Part shown: positions 59,962 through 64,000 of the stretch, one piece after another
How the letters are laid out: each line of letters opens with the position of its first letter
Numbering within the stretch: position 1 is the stretch's first letter
Made by a program: the position numbers and the translations under genes
Notes under the pieces: model-generated
Told to the model about the DNA's origin: nothing
Databases searched by the model: none
The model's input: the letters and a program-made list of their open reading frames with translations, nothing else
Assembly: GCA_963798745.1 (NCBI GenBank)
Contig: CAWCUF010000001.1
Location: 434,001 to 498,000 of the forward strand
Length of the DNA: 64,000 nucleotides
Source: Prado023 sp963798745
GTDB taxonomy: Bacteria > Actinomycetota > Actinomycetes > S36-B12 > CAIYMF01
Direction of reading: 5' to 3'

Positions 59962-60315
59962 TCAGCCACCGGGACCCGCGTCGCGCTCGCGCCGGCTCCT
60001 CGGCTCGTCGATGACCGTCACCGGTGGCTGCGCGGTGCCCGAACGGTACGCAGCCCGGCCCAGCGCCAGCCCGGAGAGCGGAACGGTCACGAGGTGCGCC
60101 ACCAGCACGAGCGCGACGAGAACGGCGGCGCGCGGACTGGGTGCCATCGCCAGACTGCCCAGCAGGACCAGCAGGACGCCCAGGGAGGCCGCCTTGGACA
60201 CGGCCGTGGCCCGGGTCAGCGGGTCGGGCAGCCGGAGCAGGCCGAGGCCGGCCAGCGCGACCAGGCTCGAGCCGACCAGGATCCCGGCGGCGCCGAGGCC
60301 CGCCCAGCCGCTCAC
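59962..60315 (-). CDS. mnhG: Mrp/Mnh antiporter subunit G
   Basis: A 117-residue membrane protein with three segments, MrpG type (LGLLRLPDPLTRATAVSKAASLGVLLVLLGSL). It is a small subunit of the cation:proton antiporter. GTG 60315 has GGAGGAGG upstream and overlaps the mnhF stop. Last gene of the operon, all on the minus strand. Confidence 0.92.
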   Translation of the reverse strand: MSGWAGLGAAGILVGSSLVALAGLGLLRLPDPLTRATAVSKAASLGVLLVLLGSLAMAPSPRAAVLVALVLVAHLVTVPLSGLALGRAAYRSGTAQPPVTVIDEPRSRRERDAGPGG

Positions 60316-60569
60316 CGGTCCTCCTCCGAGCGGTCGACCAATCGCGCGAGGCCGATCGTGGCCAGGAAGCCGACCAGCACCGTGACCAGGGCGACGTCCA
60401 GCAGCAACGGGGACTCCAGCAGGACCGACAGGTTGGCGATGGCCGCCACCGCGGCGACGAACACCAGCTCAGCGGCCACCGCGCGGTCGGCGCCGCTGGG
60501 GCCCCGGGCGGCACGCGCCACCGCAGCCAGGACACCGAGGGCGACCAGCGCGAGGGACACGACGAGCAT
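60312..60569 (-). CDS. mnhF: Mrp/Mnh antiporter subunit F
   Basis: An 85-residue membrane protein with three segments (MLVVSLALVALGVLAAVARAARGPSGADRAVAAELV, then LLDVALVTVLVGFLATIGLARLV) of the MrpF family, a subunit of the Na+/H+ antiporter complex. ATGA overlap with mnhE, and overlap with mnhG at the other end. Confidence 0.92.
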   Translation of the reverse strand: MLVVSLALVALGVLAAVARAARGPSGADRAVAAELVFVAAVAAIANLSVLLESPLLLDVALVTVLVGFLATIGLARLVDRSEEDR

Positions 60570-60934
60570 CAGCGATCCACCGATCCGGGGCTGCGCAGGG
60601 CGCCGAGCACACGACCTTCCACGGCCACCAGCTCGGCGCGCAGTTCCTCGGGCTCCTTGGCATACATGCTGTGCACCCACAGCTCGGTCAGGTCGGGATC
60701 GATCGTGACGACCAGCGTTCCCGGGGTCAGGGTGATCAGGGCGGACAGGAGGGCCACCTCCATCGGGGTACGGCAGCGCAGGGGCAGGATCACGATCCCC
60801 GGGGCCAGCCGGGGAGACGGGGCGATGATGTCGCGTGCCACCTGCGCCGAGGAGACAACGATCGCCTGGATCGTCCAGGCCAGCAGCCCGACCAGGGCAC
60901 CGGCCCGGCGCACGAGTTCGACGGGTCCGGTCAT
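60569..60934 (-). CDS. mnhE: Mrp/Mnh antiporter subunit E
   Basis: A 121-residue MrpE: one or two hydrophobic helices near the start and motif LITLTPGTLVVTIDPD, typical of MrpE. The ATG 60934 is immediately upstream of a tandem repeat; the mnhD stop is 28 bp away instead of overlapping. Ribosome site is weak, so it may be coupled to mnhD translation. Confidence 0.9.
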   Translation of the reverse strand: MTGPVELVRRAGALVGLLAWTIQAIVVSSAQVARDIIAPSPRLAPGIVILPLRCRTPMEVALLSALITLTPGTLVVTIDPDLTELWVHSMYAKEPEELRAELVAVEGRVLGALRSPGSVDR

Positions 60935-60989
60935 CGGCCCAGCACCGCCTCGACGTACCTGGTCATCGGCCGAGCACCGCCTCGACGTA
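60929..60989. repeat. Tandem duplication at the mnhD-mnhE junction
   Basis: A 29-bp unit (60929-60957) is repeated at 60961-60989 with one mismatch (period 32). The unit covers the mnhE start region and the end of mnhD, coding RYVEAVLGR-stop in each copy. It separates genes that otherwise would overlap in the style of the rest of this operon. Confidence 0.8.
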
Positions 60990-62561
60990 GGCACTCGGGT
61001 CGGCCAGGGTGGCGCCGGCCTGCTCGGCCAGGGCCAGCAGGGGCTCGGGGTACAGGCCCACGGCCAGGCTCAGGCAGGCCAGAACCAGGCCCGGGGCGAC
61101 CAGGCCGGCCGACCAGCGCCCGGCGTCGGACTCGCCGGTCGACTCGGGGTCCGGCGCCGAGGTCGACGTGGGCGCCAGCGTGGCCGTGACGCTGGTGCGC
61201 TCGGCCGTTACGTCCGGTCCGCGGCCCGGGGCGGGCTCCTCGCCGGTGCCGGCCCCCGAACGCACCGGCACCGGCGGGCTCGGGGCTTCGCCCCAGAACA
61301 CCCCGGTGCCGAGCTTGAGCATCGACATCAGGGTGCCCACACTGACGATCAGCGCCGTGGCGAACACCACCGGACTGTCTGCCTCCAGGGCCGCGGAGAG
61401 GACCCCGAACTTGGCCCAGAAGCCGGAGAACGGCGGGATCCCGGTCAGGGACAGGGCTCCGAACAGGAACGCCAGGGCCACCCAGCGGTGCTCGGCCGCG
61501 ACCCCGCCGAGGTGGGCGATCCGACCCGTCCCGCGGCGGACCTCGACCGCGCCCACGCTCAGGAACAGTGAGGTCTTCACCACCGTGTGGTGCATGAGGT
61601 AGAACACCACGGCCGCCAGGCCGACCGGTCCGGCCAGGGCCAGCCCGACCAGGATGTAGCCGACCTGGCTGACCATGTGGAACGCCAGCACCCCGCGCAC
61701 CGTGCCCTCGCCCAGGGCGCCGAGCACCCCGACCACCATGCTCACCACGGTCAGGACGATGACGATGGTCACGACCATGGTCCCCGGGTCGTAGACCACG
61801 GTGACGACCCGGATGAGGGCGTAGACCCCGATCTTGGTCAGCAGGCCGGAGAACAGGGCGGTGACCGCGGGAGTGGCTTGCGGATAGGTGGCCGGCAGCC
61901 AGGTGTGGGCGGGCACCAGCGCGGCCTTCATGCTCAGCGCCACCAGCACGACCGCCACCGCCACGGCGATCGTCGGAGTGGCCCCGGCGCCCGCAAGCGC
62001 GGCGAGGTTGACGGTGCCCGCGCTGCCGTACACGGCGCCCAGGCCGATCAGGAACAGTGTCGAGGCGGTCAGGTTCACGGTGAGGTACAACCGGGCGGCC
62101 CGGATCGCGGCGGGGGTGCCCCGCCAGGCCAGCAGCACGTACGAGGGCAGCAGTGCCACCTCGACCATGACGAACAGGTTGAACAGGTCCGCAGTCAGGT
62201 AGGCGCCGTAGACGCCGGCGGTCATCATCAGGACCAGGGGCGCGAACAGCCGGTCCTGGCCGTGGCCGGTCCGCAGCGCGAAGCTCACGGAGGCCAGCAC
62301 GAGCAGGCCGGAGACCACCAGCATCAGGGCGCTCAGCAGGTCAGCGACGAAGGGGATCGCGATCCCGGCCGGCCAGCCGGCCACCTGGGCGGCGACCACC
62401 GTGCCGTCGCTGGTCGCAGCCACGAGGGCGACGCCGCCGAGGCAGACCAGTGCCGGGGTGAGCAGCACCAGGGCGCGGCCCACCCCCGGGGGGCGCGCCA
62501 CCAGGGCGATGACTGCGGCCAGCAGCGGCCCGGCGACGAACAGCGGCAGCCACGCGCTCAT
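60963..62561 (-). CDS. mnhD: Mrp/Mnh antiporter subunit D (NuoN/NuoM-like)
   Basis: A 532-residue polytopic subunit of about 14 segments, homologous to complex I NuoM/N; it takes part in cation-driven proton exchange. Motifs: LFNLFVMVEVALLPSYVLLAW, VPAHTWLPATYPQATPAVTALFSGLLTKIGVYALIR, HMVSQVGYILVGLAL. A hydrophilic Pro/Thr/Ser-rich loop of about 60 residues near the C-terminus (GTGEEPAPGRGPDVTAE...) is longer than usual. ATG 62561 overlaps the mnhC stop. Confidence 0.93.
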   Translation of the reverse strand: MSAWLPLFVAGPLLAAVIALVARPPGVGRALVLLTPALVCLGGVALVAATSDGTVVAAQVAGWPAGIAIPFVADLLSALMLVVSGLLVLASVSFALRTGHGQDRLFAPLVLMMTAGVYGAYLTADLFNLFVMVEVALLPSYVLLAWRGTPAAIRAARLYLTVNLTASTLFLIGLGAVYGSAGTVNLAALAGAGATPTIAVAVAVVLVALSMKAALVPAHTWLPATYPQATPAVTALFSGLLTKIGVYALIRVVTVVYDPGTMVVTIVIVLTVVSMVVGVLGALGEGTVRGVLAFHMVSQVGYILVGLALAGPVGLAAVVFYLMHHTVVKTSLFLSVGAVEVRRGTGRIAHLGGVAAEHRWVALAFLFGALSLTGIPPFSGFWAKFGVLSAALEADSPVVFATALIVSVGTLMSMLKLGTGVFWGEAPSPPVPVRSGAGTGEEPAPGRGPDVTAERTSVTATLAPTSTSAPDPESTGESDAGRWSAGLVAPGLVLACLSLAVGLYPEPLLALAEQAGATLADPSAYVEAVLGR

Positions 62562-62902
62562 GGGCCGACCTCCGGCTCGGCCCCGGCACCGGCACCGGCA
62601 TCGTCGGGCTCGGTCGCCGCGCCGCGGGACACCAGGGACAACAGGTAGACCGTCACACCGAACGTGATCACGATGGCCGTGAGCACGAACGCCTGAGGGA
62701 GCGGGTCGGCGGCCGTGGCGGTGTCGAGGGAAGCCCCGGTGATGGGCGCCGAGCGCCGGTCGGTGACCCCGGCGGAGATGATCACGAGGTTCGCGGCGTG
62801 CCCGAGCAGGATGAAGCCCAGGATGAGTCGGATCGCCCCACCGCGGATGGCCAGCCACGCCCCCACGGCGGCCAGCAGCCCCGCGGCGATCGCCAGGGTC
62901 AT
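62558..62902 (-). CDS. mnhC: Mrp/Mnh antiporter subunit C (NuoK-like)
   Basis: A 114-residue NuoK-like subunit with three membrane segments: LILGFILLGHAANLVIISAG and DPLPQAFVLTAIVITFGVTVYLLSLV are the family motifs. Part of the same operon, overlapping mnhD and mnhAB by ATGA-type junctions. Acidic tail ends the protein. Confidence 0.93.
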   Translation of the reverse strand: MTLAIAAGLLAAVGAWLAIRGGAIRLILGFILLGHAANLVIISAGVTDRRSAPITGASLDTATAADPLPQAFVLTAIVITFGVTVYLLSLVSRGAATEPDDAGAGAGAEPEVGP

Positions 62903-64000
62903 GACCGCACCTCGTCGGGGACCGCGTTGATGGCCTCGTCGGTGGGCTCGCGGCGCAGCCCGAGATTGTCCAGGGCCGAGGCGACCAACCCGACGACCAC
63001 GAGGACCACGCCCAGGTCGAAGACCAGGGAGGAGGTCAGGTACCCCTCGACCCCAGGCAGCGTGAGCTTCATGGGTTGGAGGAACGCGCCCTCCACGGCC
63101 AGGCCCACCAACCCGATTCCCACAGCCAGCAGCAGCCCCGCTCCGACGATCAGCGGCACTGCGGGCAGTCGGACCCGGATGCCGCAGGCGCGGGCCACGG
63201 CCAGGGCGGCGCCGGCCACCAGTCCGGCGATGAACCCACCACCGGGCTCGTCGTGACCCCGCCAGAACAGCACCACGCCGGTGAGCATCAGCAGCGGTAG
63301 GACCACGGTGGCCCCGACCCGCAGGATCGCTTCCTCGCCGGCACCGAGGGCTCCGCTGCGGGCCACCCGGGTCCCGCCGGCACCGCGCACCGCGACGACC
63401 AGGCCCAGCGCTGCGGCGGCGAGGACGACGATCTCGCCGAGCGTGTCCAGGCCGCGGAAGTCGACCAGGATCGTGTTGACGACGTTGCTGCCTCCCGTGG
63501 CCCGCTCGGCCTCGGCGAGGTAGTACTCGGAGACGGCCGAGCGCTCCCGGCGCCCGGTGAGCACCACGACGAGCAGCGCGGTGAGGACCCCGACGGTGCC
63601 GGCGGCCAGCACGTGCGCGGGTACGATCCGTCGGATGGTCCGATCCGGCAGGCCGGCCAGGACCGGGGCAGCCACCACCACGGTGAGGATCTCCACGAGC
63701 AGCAGGGTCAGCGCCACATCGGGGGCGCCCAGGAGCATCAGCCAGGCCGACAGGGTCAGGCCGATCACGCCGGCCAGGACCAGGGCGGCCAGCCCGTCAC
63801 GGACCCGGGCCAGCGCCAGGACGGCGGGGATCAGGACGGCCAGCACCAGCCAGTCGCCCGGCTGGGCGATGCCGGACTCGACCGGGGTCAGGTCCGAGAT
63901 CACCACCCAGCCCACCCAGGCCACGCCGAGCAGGAGCAGCAGGACGCCCACCAGATGTGTGCCCGCGGTGGCCACGGAGCTGGTGCGTGCCACCCGGGCA
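62899..64000 (-). CDS. Mrp antiporter MnhA C-terminal part fused to MnhB (partial at window edge)
   Basis: 367 codons in one frame, continuing past the right edge. Residues encoded at about 63993-63500 match the MrpA C-terminal region (DUF4040-like: ARVRDGLAALVLAGVIGLTLSAWLMLLGAPDVALTLLLVEILTVVVAAPVL), then DFRGLDTLGEIVVLAAAALGLVVAVRG, the last part of MrpA. The rest matches MrpB (GATVVLPLLMLTGVVLFWRGHDEPGGGFIAGLVAGAALA). The two subunits are thus on one polypeptide, as in some actinobacteria. The NuoL-like N-terminal part should lie outside the window. No start codon can be assigned. Confidence 0.88.
   Translation of the reverse strand, partial: ARVARTSSVATAGTHLVGVLLLLLGVAWVGWVVISDLTPVESGIAQPGDWLVLAVLIPAVLALARVRDGLAALVLAGVIGLTLSAWLMLLGAPDVALTLLLVEILTVVVAAPVLAGLPDRTIRRIVPAHVLAAGTVGVLTALLVVVLTGRRERSAVSEYYLAEAERATGGSNVVNTILVDFRGLDTLGEIVVLAAAALGLVVAVRGAGGTRVARSGALGAGEEAILRVGATVVLPLLMLTGVVLFWRGHDEPGGGFIAGLVAGAALAVARACGIRVRLPAVPLIVGAGLLLAVGIGLVGLAVEGAFLQPMKLTLPGVEGYLTSSLVFDLGVVLVVVGLVASALDNLGLRREPTDEAINAVPDEVRS

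Noticed and set aside
1..64000. CRISPR array, prophage or insertion sequence
   Set aside because: No spaced direct repeats of the CRISPR type, no Cas, integrase, transposase or phage structural genes were recognised.

Overview
This window is high-GC (by eye near 70%) chromosomal DNA from an actinobacterium, just beside the replication origin. The left edge holds the start of dnaA, and the order rpmH-rnpA-yidD-yidC-jag-rsmG-parB, then cwlM-trxA-trxB, murJ, DUF6049, a NUDIX gene and the CCA-adding enzyme follows the mycobacterial dnaA side of oriC. The right half carries the other classic origin-proximal actinobacterial blocks: padR-ino1, the growth and cell-wall signalling operon fhaA-fhaB-pstP-rodA-pbpA-pknB, DUF5318-ponA-GT87, and rpsF-ssb-rpsR-rplI with dnaB. 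The species cannot be named from the sequence; the order resembles Mycobacterium but lacks SigM, PknA and mycolate features, so a non-mycobacterial member of the class Actinomycetes is most likely.

Layout: 1-5.9 kb is replication, translation, membrane insertion and segregation genes. 5.9-8.6 kb is a small membrane protein and a secreted phospholipase-D-like protein. 8.6-18.2 kb, mostly minus strand, is redox and envelope genes: a CwlM-like degenerate amidase, thioredoxin and its reductase, a pseudokinase, the lipid II flippase MurJ, DUF6049 and NUDIX. 18.2-24.8 kb holds the CCA-adding enzyme, a GNAT, an acyltransferase, tRNA-Leu(CAG), a DHA2-type MFS exporter and a lysozyme-like secreted protein. 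24.8-29.7 kb holds a CoA-transferase, PadR, inositol-phosphate synthase and an MFS gene. 29.7-37.5 kb is the FHA/phosphatase/RodA/PBP/kinase operon. 37.6-50.7 kb is GalE, DoxX, Fpg/Nei, PonA, a GT87 membrane glycosyltransferase, an alanine-racemase-like protein, FemX, ribosomal proteins and an L,D-transpeptidase. 50.7-59.8 kb is dnaB plus a more accessory patch: a TraR-like protein, a broken MazF, a DHFR-like reductase, a truncated XRE regulator, a beta-lactamase-like protein, a TetR/oxidoreductase pair and a diguanylate cyclase. 59.9-64 kb is an Mrp/Mnh cation:proton antiporter operon running off the right edge.

The genes work mainly in replication start-up, chromosome segregation and phospho-regulated peptidoglycan growth. 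FhaA, FhaB, PstP, PknB, CwlM, MurJ and the pseudokinase belong to one mycobacterial regulatory network, and here the pseudokinase is a separate gene and CwlM lacks the regulatory tail.

Notable signals are: no parA between rsmG and parB although parS is present; perfect DnaA boxes paired head to head before parB and clustered before dnaB; a repeated TANNNT hexamer 6-8 nt before start codons, which implies many leaderless transcripts; one such signal before a 25-codon ORF ahead of pknB; an approximately 100-residue insertion in GalE; mosaic codon usage in dnaB; and apparent single-base frameshifts in yidC and mazF that may be sequencing errors. I do not see a CRISPR array, prophage, intact insertion sequence or clear novel defence system.
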